This document shows, piece by piece, positions 7,941 through 17,102 of a stretch of 64,000 nt of DNA. The position numbers were made by a program, and so were the translations under genes. This DNA comes from Acidobacteriota bacterium (GTDB lineage Bacteria > Acidobacteriota > Polarisedimenticolia > Polarisedimenticolales > Polarisedimenticolaceae). Positions within the stretch are counted from its first letter, which is position 1, and each line of letters starts with the position of its first letter. The notes beneath the pieces were generated by a model. That model did not search any database and had not been told where the DNA came from. It saw only the letters and a list, made by a program, of their open reading frames with translations. The stretch lies in the NCBI GenBank assembly GCA_029861955.1, contig JAOTYK010000016.1:1-64000 (forward strand), read 5' to 3'.

Positions 7941-9783
7941 CGCTCTTCCGCTCCTCTGCGACCCGGCGATCGAGGTCTTCGATGTCGGCATACGCGATCG
8001 CCGCCAGTTCCTCCGGTGGCGCGGGGCGCTGGATCTTCTCCACCTCAAGCTGATCGTTGTCGCCGAGACGAGCCACGATGTTGACGTTCTGCCAGTCGTC
8101 GCGCTCACCTTCGAAGTCCAGACGCGTGTGGGCGCCACGACTCTCCTGCCGCACGTGAGCGGCCCGTGCGACGGCCTGGGAGACCAGGAGCAGTGAACGG
8201 ATCGAGAGAGCCTGATGCCAGCCCGGGTTGTACTGACTGGATCCCGGGGAGCGAACGTTCTTGCCTCGTTCTGAAAGCGCGGAGAGTTTCTCGATGCCGT
8301 TCTCGAGCTCATCGTGTGTTCGCACGATCCCCACGTGACTCCCCATGATCTCCTGCAGCTCCTCTTGAAGGAGGTAGGGGTTCTCGCCGGACTCACGATT
8401 GAGGGGTGCCGTTGCACGGCGAAATGCGGCCACGATCTGTGCATCGTCGGCCAACGGAGTCTGCGCAAGTCCTTGAATGTAGTCTGCGGCGCCGGCGCCG
8501 GCACGCGATCCGAACACGATCAGGTCCGACAACGAGTTTCCGCCGAGACGGTTGGCCCCGTGAAGTCCGGCTGCGCACTCGCCGCAGGCAAACAGGCCCG
8601 GGACTCTCGTTTGCTGGCTCTCCGCATCGACCCGAATTCCGCCCATGAAGTAATGCAGGGTTGGCCCGACCTCCATCGGCTCCTTGGTTATGTCTACCTC
8701 CGCCAACTCCTTGAACTGGTGGTACATCGATGGGAGCTTGCGTCGGATGATGTCGGCAGGTCTCCGCGACGCGATGTCGAGGAAGACTCCGCCATGGGGA
8801 GACCCTCTACCGGCCTTGACCTCCGCCGTGATCGCGCGGGCGACGACGTCGCGAGTCAGAAGTTCCGGGGGGCGACGGGCCGACCCGTCGCCGTTCAGCC
8901 ATCGATCGGCCTCTTCGACGGTATCGGCGGTCTCCGACGCGAATTTCTCCGGGACGTAATCGAACATGAAGCGTTCGCCCTTGGAGTTCAGCAATACGCC
9001 GCCGTCGCCACGTACACCCTCCGTAACGAGGATTCCCCGAACCGAGAGAGGCCACACCATGCCGGTCGGATGGAACTGGGTGAATTCCAGATCCATCGCC
9101 TCGGCACCGGCCTCGAGGGCGACCGCAAGACCATCGCCGGTGTACTCCCAGGAATTGCTGGTAACGCCCCACGCTTTCCCGGCGCCGCCGGTCGCGAGGA
9201 TGACCGCCTTGCATCGGAACAGGACCAGGCGTCCCGTTTCGCGCCAGTACGCCGCGATGCCTGCAATGCGATCTCCGTCCTTGAGGAGCTGAAGCGCCGT
9301 GCACTCCATGTGAGCCACGATGCCCTGATGGATTCCGTGGTCCTGGAGCGAACGAATCAACTCCAGGCCGGTACGGTCTCCGACGTGGGCCAGACGAGGG
9401 TAGCGATGCCCTCCGAAGTTGCGCTGATTGATGAGTCCGTCACGGGTGCGGTCGAACACCGCACCCCATTCCTCGAGTTCGCGGACTCGGTCGGGCGCCT
9501 CCCTGGCGTGAATCTCGGCCATCCGCCAGACGTTGAGGAACTTCCCGCCCCGCATCGTGTCGCGGAAATGAATCTTCCAATCATCACGGGGATCGACGTT
9601 TCCCATGGCGGCGGCCATCCCGCCCTCGGCCATGACCGTGTGCGCCTTCCCCAGCAGGCTCTTGGATATGAGCCCCGTGTCGAGGCCCTTTGCGCTGCAT
9701 TCGATGGCTGCCCGGAGCCCGGCGCCACCGGCACCCACGACGACGACGTCGTGTTCGATGGTCTGGATCTCTCTTACATCCAC
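7933..9783 (-). CDS. sdhA: Succinate dehydrogenase/fumarate reductase flavoprotein subunit
   Basis: 616 aa from a GTG at 9783, four bases after the sdhC stop; the frame is open further upstream only as a shadow of sdhC, and this start places the FAD-binding VVVVGAGGAGLRAA about ten residues from the N-terminus as usual. The covalent-FAD His region (GKAHTVMAEGGMAA), the substrate-site stretch with THEE-type replacement (TQFHPTG), and the GGIRVD...GLFACGECAAGLHGANRLGGNSL segment are all present. Oxidises succinate to fumarate. Length fits the family. Overlaps sdhB by 8 bases, indicating translational coupling. Confidence 0.96.
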   Translation of the reverse strand: MDVREIQTIEHDVVVVGAGGAGLRAAIECSAKGLDTGLISKSLLGKAHTVMAEGGMAAAMGNVDPRDDWKIHFRDTMRGGKFLNVWRMAEIHAREAPDRVRELEEWGAVFDRTRDGLINQRNFGGHRYPRLAHVGDRTGLELIRSLQDHGIHQGIVAHMECTALQLLKDGDRIAGIAAYWRETGRLVLFRCKAVILATGGAGKAWGVTSNSWEYTGDGLAVALEAGAEAMDLEFTQFHPTGMVWPLSVRGILVTEGVRGDGGVLLNSKGERFMFDYVPEKFASETADTVEEADRWLNGDGSARRPPELLTRDVVARAITAEVKAGRGSPHGGVFLDIASRRPADIIRRKLPSMYHQFKELAEVDITKEPMEVGPTLHYFMGGIRVDAESQQTRVPGLFACGECAAGLHGANRLGGNSLSDLIVFGSRAGAGAADYIQGLAQTPLADDAQIVAAFRRATAPLNRESGENPYLLQEELQEIMGSHVGIVRTHDELENGIEKLSALSERGKNVRSPGSSQYNPGWHQALSIRSLLLVSQAVARAAHVRQESRGAHTRLDFEGERDDWQNVNIVARLGDNDQLEVEKIQRPAPPEELAAIAYADIEDLDRRVAEERKSDG

Positions 9784-9787
9784 GACA

Positions 9788-10621
9788 TCAGCCCCACGTG
9801 TTGAAGTCTCGGATGGTGCCCATCGAGACGAGTCGGACGTAGATGTCGCTGAACGCGACCCAGAACAGGCTGAGCCATGCGAAGCGCGCATGGAACACGT
9901 TGAGCCACGTCGATCCCTTCCACATACGGAAGCGCAATGTCTGCTTGCCGCACGACATGCAATCCTTCTGGCCGGCGATCAGGTGGCGGAATGAGTGGCA
10001 CCCAAACGTGTAGCCGCTCAGAAGTGTGGCGTTCATGAAGAGGACCCCAGAACCGACACCGACGCCGATTTCCCCGTTGCGAACGAACGATGCAACGACA
10101 TCCGCCCAGAGGATCGGAAGAAAGAGTAAGGCGCCGTAGAGTGCGTAGCGATGGAGATTATTCAGGATGAGTAATCGGGTTTCGCCGTGGTACTTGCGCA
10201 TCTTCTTGGCCGCCGGCACCAGCGCGCAGCCGGGCGGGGAGCCGGTGAAAGAGCGGTAGTAGGCCTTTCGGTAGTAGTAGCACGTGAATCGGAAGAGACC
10301 CGGAAACGCGAGGATGAAGAACGCCGGAGAGGTCGGCAGAAAATCGGGCCACCATTCGGGCCAGGCACCAAACGCGGAGTGGAAGAGGGGCGCCGACCCC
10401 GGCATGGAGGTCTCCGTGAAGAGCACCGGAGAGTAGAAAGGGCTCAGGTAGGGTGCGGCGTAGTAGTGGTTGCCCTGAAAGGCAGCCCAGGTCGAGTAGA
10501 TAACGAAGAGGGTCAAGATGATGGCGGTTGTGACCACGCCAAGCCACCAACGGTCGTCACGTCGACCCGCCGCAATCCCCTCGGGGTGGCCGCCATCTGC
10601 CAGCAGTTGCGTGGTACCCAC
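9788..10621 (-). CDS. sdhC: Succinate dehydrogenase membrane subunit, single large Sdh1-like anchor
   Basis: 277 aa from GTG 10621, preceded by GGGAG at good distance; the longer frame upstream has no membrane-protein character. A single large anchor with about five hydrophobic segments replaces the usual SdhC+SdhD pair. Near the C-terminus a cluster of potential metal ligands lies at the end of a membrane helix: C208, H209, H213, C221 and C224. The length, the single-anchor arrangement and the segment CHSFRH...C-x2-C resemble the mycobacterial Sdh1-type enzyme, whose anchor is reported to hold a Rieske-type 2Fe-2S cluster. That cluster is inferred here, not shown. First gene of sdhCAB. Confidence 0.85.
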   Translation of the reverse strand: MGTTQLLADGGHPEGIAAGRRDDRWWLGVVTTAIILTLFVIYSTWAAFQGNHYYAAPYLSPFYSPVLFTETSMPGSAPLFHSAFGAWPEWWPDFLPTSPAFFILAFPGLFRFTCYYYRKAYYRSFTGSPPGCALVPAAKKMRKYHGETRLLILNNLHRYALYGALLFLPILWADVVASFVRNGEIGVGVGSGVLFMNATLLSGYTFGCHSFRHLIAGQKDCMSCGKQTLRFRMWKGSTWLNVFHARFAWLSLFWVAFSDIYVRLVSMGTIRDFNTWG

Positions 10622-10818
10622 CGTCTCTCCCTCTGTTCCTGGTGACGAGCGTGCCCGCGAGCAGGCACTTCGATTTCGGCACCGGATGATAATCGGGCCC
10701 GGTGGCGGGAAGCAAGGACGTCGAACCCACTGATTCAGGGGCCTGAAGATTCGCGGGAACTTTGCTGCGGTGGCGGTGTCTAGGGGGGCAGACAGGAAAG
10801 ACCACAAAGGAGAACGGG

Positions 10819-12006
10819 ATGTTCCCAGGGAAATGGAAGAAACACCTGCTAGGCACGCTCATCGTCACGCTGGCACCATCGCTACCTCTCATCGCCGGCA
10901 TCAAGCTGATCACACTCCCGCCCCGGGATCGCGTCGAGATCCAGTTGGATCATGGGCAGGTCACCCTCGTGGAGGAGGAACGCCGGGTTCCGCTCACCGC
11001 GGGGTTGAACGAGGTCGTCTTCGCCTGGGCCAACACGAGCATCGATCGCAGCAGTATCCAGCTGCGTCCGCTGGAGGCCCCCGGAGACGTCGAGGTGATC
11101 TCGGTCTCCTACCCACCGGGACAGAGCGAGTTGGTCTGGCAGGTCGCAGCACGAAGCGCGGGGCCGGCTCGGGTCCGTATCAGCTATCTGATCGGTCGCC
11201 TGGATAAGACCTTCGCCTACCGTGCGGAGGCATCCGAGGACGAGTCGACATTGTCTCTCCGTCAGTACGTGCTGTTACATAACGCCGCCAACGAGGAATT
11301 TGGAATTGCCGGGATGTGGCCCGGATTCGGTGCCCGTATCGAGCGGCCCATCGGGGTGAACGAAACTCGCAAGATCCTTACGTCTCGCTTTGAGGGCGTT
11401 CCGATTCGAAAGACCTACACCGCCGATTTTGCCCGCCATGGGTATCAGGATTCGGCAACGAAGCAACTGACCATTCCGATGCACTACGTGTTGGTGAACG
11501 ACGACGCCAATGGCCTCGGCGAGTTTCCCCTCCAATTCGGCAAAGCCCGAATCTTTCAGCTGGATGGACATGGCGGGGCGGCGTTCCTCGGAGAGGACTG
11601 GGCGGCGTTCACGCCGCGCGATGACGAGCTGAAGCTGTTCCTCGGCGTGACACGAGACATCGTCGTGAAACGGACAATCGATCGAAGGGACGAAATCCGA
11701 CGCGACGGCAACCTCCGAGACTATGACGTTGTCGTCAAGTACGAGATCGAGAACTTCAAGGACAGTCAGGCAACGCTGGACATCGTTGAATCGATGAACG
11801 CGCTGCGGCAGGAGATTCTCGGGCACTCGGGGCGTGATGTCGAGTGGGAGATCGTCGGGAAGAAGTCGCTCAACAGCCTGATCGACGACAGCCGCACGAC
11901 GGCAGAATCGGTGGTTGCACAGGTTACCGTTCCCCCCGCGTCGGGAGATCAGGGCGAAGGCAAGAAGTCGTTCGCGTTTCAGTTACGCATCAAGAACGAA
12001 TGGTAG
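10819..12006 (+). CDS. Secreted DUF4139-type protein (first of tandem pair)
   Basis: 395 aa from ATG 10819, preceded by AAAGGAG; this start opens a signal peptide (KWKKHLLGTLIVTL...), cleavage near residue 27. The mature part is beta-rich, with the DUF4139 hallmarks also seen in the next gene: D-R-V-E-I-x-L...VTLVEE-R-x-V near the N-terminus, a G-L-N-E-V-x-F-x-W-A-N-T-x-I-D motif, and a region resembling the W-x-A-x-Y/Y-x-L core. The N-terminal coiled coil found in many DUF4139 proteins is absent. Function unknown; presumably periplasmic or surface. The next gene starts 12 bases downstream and is a diverged paralogue. Confidence 0.6.
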   Translation: MFPGKWKKHLLGTLIVTLAPSLPLIAGIKLITLPPRDRVEIQLDHGQVTLVEEERRVPLTAGLNEVVFAWANTSIDRSSIQLRPLEAPGDVEVISVSYPPGQSELVWQVAARSAGPARVRISYLIGRLDKTFAYRAEASEDESTLSLRQYVLLHNAANEEFGIAGMWPGFGARIERPIGVNETRKILTSRFEGVPIRKTYTADFARHGYQDSATKQLTIPMHYVLVNDDANGLGEFPLQFGKARIFQLDGHGGAAFLGEDWAAFTPRDDELKLFLGVTRDIVVKRTIDRRDEIRRDGNLRDYDVVVKYEIENFKDSQATLDIVESMNALRQEILGHSGRDVEWEIVGKKSLNSLIDDSRTTAESVVAQVTVPPASGDQGEGKKSFAFQLRIKNEW

Positions 12007-12017
12007 GAGTGGATCCC

Positions 12018-13430
12018 ATGATGAAGAAGATGATGACGGTTCTTGTGGCTTCGATGATCGCAATCGCTCTTGCTCACGGAAAAAACGTCGACCTGAGTAC
12101 GGTGCCGGGCCGAGACTCCGTTCAACTGACAATCTACAACTCGGAAGACCTGACTCTCGTCCGGGAAACGCGAGTGGTCACGTTCAAGCAGGGCATGAAT
12201 CCACTACAGTTCTCCTGGGCCGGGACGCTCATCGATCCGACCAGTGTCGATATCCGCTTTCGGACACAGTCCGGAGACCTGGATCTGATGGACACCACGT
12301 TTCCTCACGACCGGCCGCAAACCCTCTACTGGAACGTCCAGAGCGCAGTCGACATCGATGCCGTCGTCGAGATCACGTACTTCACGTCGGGAATTACGTG
12401 GTCTGCCGACTACCGCTGCGTAAGCGACACGGAAGAGACGCGAATGAGCCTCGACGGCTACGTGAAGATCACCAACAACTCCGGTGAAGACTACGCCGGA
12501 GCACAGATCCGTCTAGTGGTGGGGACAATCAATCTTGTCGAGAAGGTGACTCACCTTGCCGAGCGAGGCATCCTGTCGGAGCGGGACGCCGACGACTATC
12601 GCGAGGGCAAGAAACGGCTTCAACAGATGCCGGCCGTTGCACGTAGAGAGATGATGGATGCTGCGGCAAAGAGCATGGTCGTCGCGGAATCGATGGCGCC
12701 CAAGGACATCGTCAAGGAAGGACTCTCGGAATATTTCATCTTCACGATCCCGGGCGTCGAGAGCGTTCCCCACACATGGTCCAAGAGGATGCGTCTGTTC
12801 GAAGGGCGCGAGGTGCCGTTTGCCATTCACTACCGCTACCGGGTCCAGCAATACGGCGACATGCTTGCTCGAATCTTCCTCCTGAGGAACGACGAGAGCA
12901 GCGGCCTCGGTACGACACCCTTGCCCGATGGTGTCGTCAGGGTCTATCGGGACAACGGTCGTGACGGGCTGTCGTTTCTTGCGGCGCAGAATTCGCGCTA
13001 CGTTCCGATCGGTCAGGAGATCGAGTTGAATCTTGGAGCCGATCCTGAGGTCGTCCACGAGCGGGTCCGTCTCAAGAGCTTTCGCGACAATTTCTGGTTC
13101 CACCGACACGGCGCAAGCATCCACGTTAGTCCGGGCGAGGGGCATCGGATCCAGATGCGAGACACGATTGCGGGTTGGGACGATCATCAGCGGTGGATCG
13201 ACAGGATTCGCAACTACCGGGACAAACCGATCGATGTGGAGATTCGTCGATCCTTCGACGGGCACGTGATCTTCGAAAGCAGTTTGTCGCCGGTACTCCA
13301 CGATTACCGGACCCCACGCTTCTCGGCCAGCGTCCCGGCGGGGGAGCATTCGGACCTCTCGTACGAACTGACGTTCCGGCAGGGCTACAACAAGAAGCAG
13401 GACAACGTGACTCTTCGATCGGCCAGGTAG
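12018..13430 (+). CDS. Secreted DUF4139 domain protein (second of tandem pair)
   Basis: 470 aa. ATG 12018 follows TAGGAGT, where the GGAG comes right after the upstream gene's stop; an ATG 18 bases earlier lacks such a site. Signal peptide (MMKKMMTVLVASMIAIALAHG). Shows V-Q-L-T-I-Y-N...DLTLVRETR...F-x-G-x-N-x-L-x-F-S-W-A-G-T-L-I-D-P-T-S-V near the start and SGITWSADYRC-x(n)-GYVKITNNSGEDY in the middle, the strongest DUF4139 signature in the pair. Shares the AG-T/NTSID pattern with the preceding gene, so the two probably arose by duplication. Function unknown. Confidence 0.75.
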   Translation: MMKKMMTVLVASMIAIALAHGKNVDLSTVPGRDSVQLTIYNSEDLTLVRETRVVTFKQGMNPLQFSWAGTLIDPTSVDIRFRTQSGDLDLMDTTFPHDRPQTLYWNVQSAVDIDAVVEITYFTSGITWSADYRCVSDTEETRMSLDGYVKITNNSGEDYAGAQIRLVVGTINLVEKVTHLAERGILSERDADDYREGKKRLQQMPAVARREMMDAAAKSMVVAESMAPKDIVKEGLSEYFIFTIPGVESVPHTWSKRMRLFEGREVPFAIHYRYRVQQYGDMLARIFLLRNDESSGLGTTPLPDGVVRVYRDNGRDGLSFLAAQNSRYVPIGQEIELNLGADPEVVHERVRLKSFRDNFWFHRHGASIHVSPGEGHRIQMRDTIAGWDDHQRWIDRIRNYRDKPIDVEIRRSFDGHVIFESSLSPVLHDYRTPRFSASVPAGEHSDLSYELTFRQGYNKKQDNVTLRSAR

Positions 13431-13564
13431 GCAAGAAACCCATGAAATCTTCGTATCGAGCCAAATTCCACTGCCCAGAGCCATTTTCCGAGAAGATCCG
13501 GCTTGTCCGTGACCTCTCGCCGCCGTACAACTAGACCCGGGTATTCTTGCGTTCCGGGGGTGAC

Positions 13565-14092
13565 ATGTCGCAGACGTCGAGGCGACGATCGCGCAATTGG
13601 ATTGGGTGGTCGTTGTCGATCCTTCTCTCTTTCGTGCCGGTCGCGCTGCTCCATTCCGCCGAACCGAGCGGGCATCTGCAGTTCGACGTGCTCTGGGTTC
13701 GAGAAGACGTCGTCAGACTGCAGATTCGCCCTCTCGTTCCTCTGGTCGATGGTGCGCTCAGCGTCTCGGCCCCGACGGGCTCTCGACTCCAGCCGCTGGG
13801 CCCGGACTCAGCGGAGTTTCGTCACGTGGATCCGATTCCGCAGCGCCAGGGGTTCAAGAGGGATGGCATCCAGCTCAATCCGTCGGTGACGACGGAGTTT
13901 GAATTCGAATGGGTCCTGACCGCTGCCGATCGGGGAGTCCTCGAGTTCATCGTTGAGGGTACGGACGGTTCCGGTCGACGGGTGCGGGACGCGATCGGCT
14001 TCGCGGTCCAGGCAGACGATGACCCTTTGACGATTCGTCTGGGTGCGGCCGAGTACCCCGCGACGGTCCTTCGCTCCGAGGGGTCGAGATAA
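13565..14092 (+). CDS. Small secreted protein of unknown function
   Basis: 175 aa from ATG 13565 (GGGGG upstream). A twin-Arg-like basic start (SQTSRRRSRNWIGW) precedes a hydrophobic signal core ending near residue 32. The mature part is beta-rich with no motif I recognise; an immunoglobulin-like fold is possible (D-V-L-W-V-R...V-R-L-Q-I-R-P...G-V-L-E-F-I-V-E-G-T-D-G). It ends four bases before the metalloprotease start and so is probably co-transcribed with it. I assign no function. The 134-base gap before it (13431-13564) holds no convincing gene. Confidence 0.55.
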   Translation: MSQTSRRRSRNWIGWSLSILLSFVPVALLHSAEPSGHLQFDVLWVREDVVRLQIRPLVPLVDGALSVSAPTGSRLQPLGPDSAEFRHVDPIPQRQGFKRDGIQLNPSVTTEFEFEWVLTAADRGVLEFIVEGTDGSGRRVRDAIGFAVQADDDPLTIRLGAAEYPATVLRSEGSR

Positions 14093-14096
14093 CTTC

Positions 14097-16139
14097 ATGG
14101 GACGTTGTTCAAGACGAATCCTGATACTCGTCTGCGTCTTGCTGGTCGCGATCAGTCTGCCGGCTCTTGCCGATTGGACCGTTAGTGGAACAGCGATGTA
14201 CCGCGATCGTGAATTCGGGCCGACCGGTTTCACCGGGGTGGAGCCCCTTCGACCGATCCGCTCTGCGGATGTCGAGATTATCGATGCCGTCGCATTGACC
14301 GTCCTCGCCTCGGGAGCGACCGACGATGTGGGAGCGTTCTCGATACTGGTCTCGGACAATCAGACCCGTGACATCGAGATTCGCGTGCTGGCACGTGGAG
14401 CAGGGACTCCCGGCCTGTACCTCGAAGTGACGAACGCGGCATTCGTTCCGTACGCAATCGTCAGTCCGACCGTCAACGCCCACTTACCGAATGCGGATCT
14501 CGACATCGGCACCCTGGTTGCAGAGATCGGGCAGGGGGGGGAACCGTTCAACTGTTGGGACGCCGGGCTGTTGGGAACCGACTTCGTTGCCTTCCTCGAC
14601 GGCAGTCGTCCGGGATCGGGGGATTCGCTCAGGATCGTCTGGGAAGCGTCCAGGGGGCAGCCTGCATCCACGGCATCCTTTTCGCGGATTGACGTGCGCG
14701 ACACCGGTGCGTATGACGATACGGTGATCCTCCACGAATACGGCCACTTCATCGTGTTCAACTACTCCGACTCGGATAACCCCGGTGGGCCACACGGGTT
14801 TGCCCAATGCGACCAGAACCCGAAATTATCCTGGGAGGAGGGGCACGCGACGTTCTTCGGTTGCGCAGCCAGGAAACATCACGGTGTCGCCACGCCCAAT
14901 ATCTACGTCCGCACTACCGGTGCGGCAGGACCCGGGCATGTTTCCCTCTACGCCGATCTCGAAACCGAGACCGAGTACGAGTGTGACGGGGACACGAGCG
15001 AGGTCAGTATCTTTACCGCACTCTGGGATGTGTTTGACGGTCCCGGGGATCTGGATTTCACGCCAGGTGTGGACGATACTTCGATCGATCTGCTCGATCT
15101 CGATCTTGTCGAGCATTGGGAGACCATGACCGAGGGCTTGCCCGGTCGGAAGCGGATCACCTCCGAGGACTACTGGGATGCGTGGTTCGAATCCCCAGTG
15201 CAGAACGGATATCTCACGGAGATGATTACGATCTTCGGCGAGGGTGTCGGTATCGAGCACTTCGAGGATTCCTTCGAGCCAAACGACACACGTGCATCGG
15301 CCATGGCGGTGATTCCCGACGGGACTCTGGCGCACGCCACGTTCTTCACCGACCCCGACGGCGACGGATCCGGTGAAGATGATCGAGATGTTGACTGGTT
15401 CTGGTTTGATGCGGTCGGCGGTCGGACGTACCACATCGAGACAATCAATCTCTGGTCCGTGGCCGACACGAAGATCACCGTCAGGGACGATGGCGGGCCC
15501 GCCCTGGCGTCGAACGACGACCGCGAGCCCGGGGACGCGTCGTCGTTCGTCGAATGGGTTGCCCCGGCTGACGGCACGTACTTCGTCGAGGTCGTCCAGC
15601 CCAACGATTTCACCTACTACGGGTCGTTCGATCTGAGCGTCGCCGCCCCGGATATCGATGGGGACGGCATCCCCAACGCCGAGGACCCGTGCCCCGCTGA
15701 TGCCGGCAACGATATCGATGTCGATGGTTTTTGCGGCGACGTCGATAGCTGCCCGTCGATTTTCAACCCTACGCAAACCGACACTGACCTCGATGACGAG
15801 GGTGATCATTGCGATCTCGACGACGGGACGATTCATCTCATTCTGCCGGATGCCACGACCGTCCAGTGGCAGCCTGAGATCGGATTCACCGATTGGAATC
15901 TTTATCGCGGAGATCTCGCGGTCTTGCGGGGCGGCGGAGCGTACACCCAGGACCCGCTGGGAGTTCCACTGGCCACGAAACTCTGCCTGACGAATGTGGA
16001 ATCGATCGTCGATGCCGATCCGATCCCGTCGGGACAGAGCGTCTTCTTCCTGGTGACGGGCGTATCGGGATCCAGCGAGGGCGACCTCGGAACGGACAGT
16101 CTGGGTATGCTTCGACCCAACGACAACGCCTGCCCCTGA
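14097..16139 (+). CDS. Secreted modular zinc metalloprotease-like protein
   Basis: 680 aa from ATG 14097 with a signal peptide ending about residue 25. Order of parts: N-terminal beta domain (about 26-140); zincin domain with HEYGH at 213-217 and a probable downstream ligand in WEEGHATFF (E247/E248); pre-peptidase C-terminal (PPC) domain about 385-515 (FEPNDT...A...G...DVDWFWF...G...Y); calcium-binding thrombospondin type-3-like repeats about 520-575 (DIDGDGIPNAEDPCP, DVDGFCGDVDSCP); and a last 95-residue module with W-N-L-Y-R-G...F-F-L-V-T-G...G-x-L-G-T-D-S near its end. HExxH plus PPC strongly suggests an exported peptidase; substrate unknown. Family assignment beyond zincin is uncertain. 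Confidence 0.75.
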   Translation: MGRCSRRILILVCVLLVAISLPALADWTVSGTAMYRDREFGPTGFTGVEPLRPIRSADVEIIDAVALTVLASGATDDVGAFSILVSDNQTRDIEIRVLARGAGTPGLYLEVTNAAFVPYAIVSPTVNAHLPNADLDIGTLVAEIGQGGEPFNCWDAGLLGTDFVAFLDGSRPGSGDSLRIVWEASRGQPASTASFSRIDVRDTGAYDDTVILHEYGHFIVFNYSDSDNPGGPHGFAQCDQNPKLSWEEGHATFFGCAARKHHGVATPNIYVRTTGAAGPGHVSLYADLETETEYECDGDTSEVSIFTALWDVFDGPGDLDFTPGVDDTSIDLLDLDLVEHWETMTEGLPGRKRITSEDYWDAWFESPVQNGYLTEMITIFGEGVGIEHFEDSFEPNDTRASAMAVIPDGTLAHATFFTDPDGDGSGEDDRDVDWFWFDAVGGRTYHIETINLWSVADTKITVRDDGGPALASNDDREPGDASSFVEWVAPADGTYFVEVVQPNDFTYYGSFDLSVAAPDIDGDGIPNAEDPCPADAGNDIDVDGFCGDVDSCPSIFNPTQTDTDLDDEGDHCDLDDGTIHLILPDATTVQWQPEIGFTDWNLYRGDLAVLRGGGAYTQDPLGVPLATKLCLTNVESIVDADPIPSGQSVFFLVTGVSGSSEGDLGTDSLGMLRPNDNACP

Positions 16140-16188
16140 TCTCGATCGTCGAGAGCGAATGATAGAATGAGTTTTTGGTGCCGTTCCG

Positions 16189-17091
16189 ATGGATAACTTC
16201 GGCCAAAAACTGCGACAGGAACGAGAGCGACGGAACATGCCGCTCGAGGATCTCTCCCGCTCCAGCCGCATTGGTCTTCAGTACCTGGAAGCCCTCGAAC
16301 GAAACGAGTTCGAGTCCCTGCCGGGGCCACGAGCGTTCGGCAAGCTCTACATCCGCGCCTACGCCGAGATCCTGGGGTTTGATCCGGAACCCCTGATCGC
16401 CGAGTACGACCAGGAACGGTATCGACGGATTCGGGAAGCCCGCGAGCGGCCCGCAGAGCCCGTCGAAGAACCCGCCGCAGAGATCGAAGAAGAATCGATG
16501 GTGACAGAGCCCGAACAGCCGCTCCCCACGGCGGCGGCGGAGCCGGTGGCTGTCCCACGTCGGCGCGGTCTGTGGATGGTCGCGGTGGTTCTGAGCGTGG
16601 TCGCCGTCTGGGTTGTCATACGGCTGCTCTCCGCGGATGAGTCCCCGAGCCCCGCGGTGCAGCAAGCGCTGCCCGTCCCCCAGCCTGCGATGTCGATTCC
16701 CGAAGTCGTTGAGAGTTCCGACCCTGAACCCGAAGCGTCGGAGCCGACGCCTCCACCCTTACCGAACAGCCATCTGAGCGTGACGGATACCGGGCTCGGG
16801 CTCGGTATCCGCAATCATCGTGTTCGCGAAACGACGACCGATTTTGAGGAGGGGCAGGTCGCGTGGTTTACGACCCGTGTCGAGGGTGGCACCCGAGGCG
16901 AAGTGGTTCGACATGTTTGGCTACGCGGTGGGGGATGGGTGCAGACGATCGAATTGGGACTCGGTAGTGCTAGCTGGCGCACGCGAAGTTCAAAGACGCT
17001 CTGGGGAACCGGGGACTGGAGCGTCGAGGCTCGCGATGTGGAAGGTAACGTCCTGGCGAGAGCCGAGTTTTCAGTTCATTCGCGGGGCTGA
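16189..17091 (+). CDS. RodZ-like HTH membrane protein with DUF2914 domain
   Basis: 300 aa. N-terminal helix-turn-helix of the RodZ/HTH_25 kind (residues 1-75: FGQKLRQERERR...L-E-D-L-S-R...YLEALE...P-R-A-F-G-K-L-Y-I-R-A-Y-A), an acidic Pro/Glu-rich linker, one transmembrane helix (about 127-148), a Pro-rich spacer, and a periplasmic C-terminal domain matching DUF2914 (about 200-298). RodZ links the cytoskeletal MreB to the envelope, but true RodZ carries DUF4115, so the cell-shape role is not assured. Gene sits alone between two secreted-protein genes; its stop is 11 bases from the convergent PAP2 gene. Confidence 0.75.
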   Translation: MDNFGQKLRQERERRNMPLEDLSRSSRIGLQYLEALERNEFESLPGPRAFGKLYIRAYAEILGFDPEPLIAEYDQERYRRIREARERPAEPVEEPAAEIEEESMVTEPEQPLPTAAAEPVAVPRRRGLWMVAVVLSVVAVWVVIRLLSADESPSPAVQQALPVPQPAMSIPEVVESSDPEPEASEPTPPPLPNSHLSVTDTGLGLGIRNHRVRETTTDFEEGQVAWFTTRVEGGTRGEVVRHVWLRGGGWVQTIELGLGSASWRTRSSKTLWGTGDWSVEARDVEGNVLARAEFSVHSRG

Positions 17092-17102
17092 TCGATAGCC
17101 CA

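Noticed and set aside
8314-9804. 496-codon open frame on the plus strand
   Set aside because: Antisense to sdhA; no recognisable protein features, while the minus strand gives an unambiguous flavoprotein.
13441-13534. Possible short gene starting MKSSYRAKF in the gap before the small secreted protein
   Set aside because: About 30 codons, no ribosome site of note and no similarity; not enough to call.
14826-16271. 481-codon open frame on the minus strand
   Set aside because: Antisense to the metalloprotease gene with low-complexity composition; no domain, no ribosome site.
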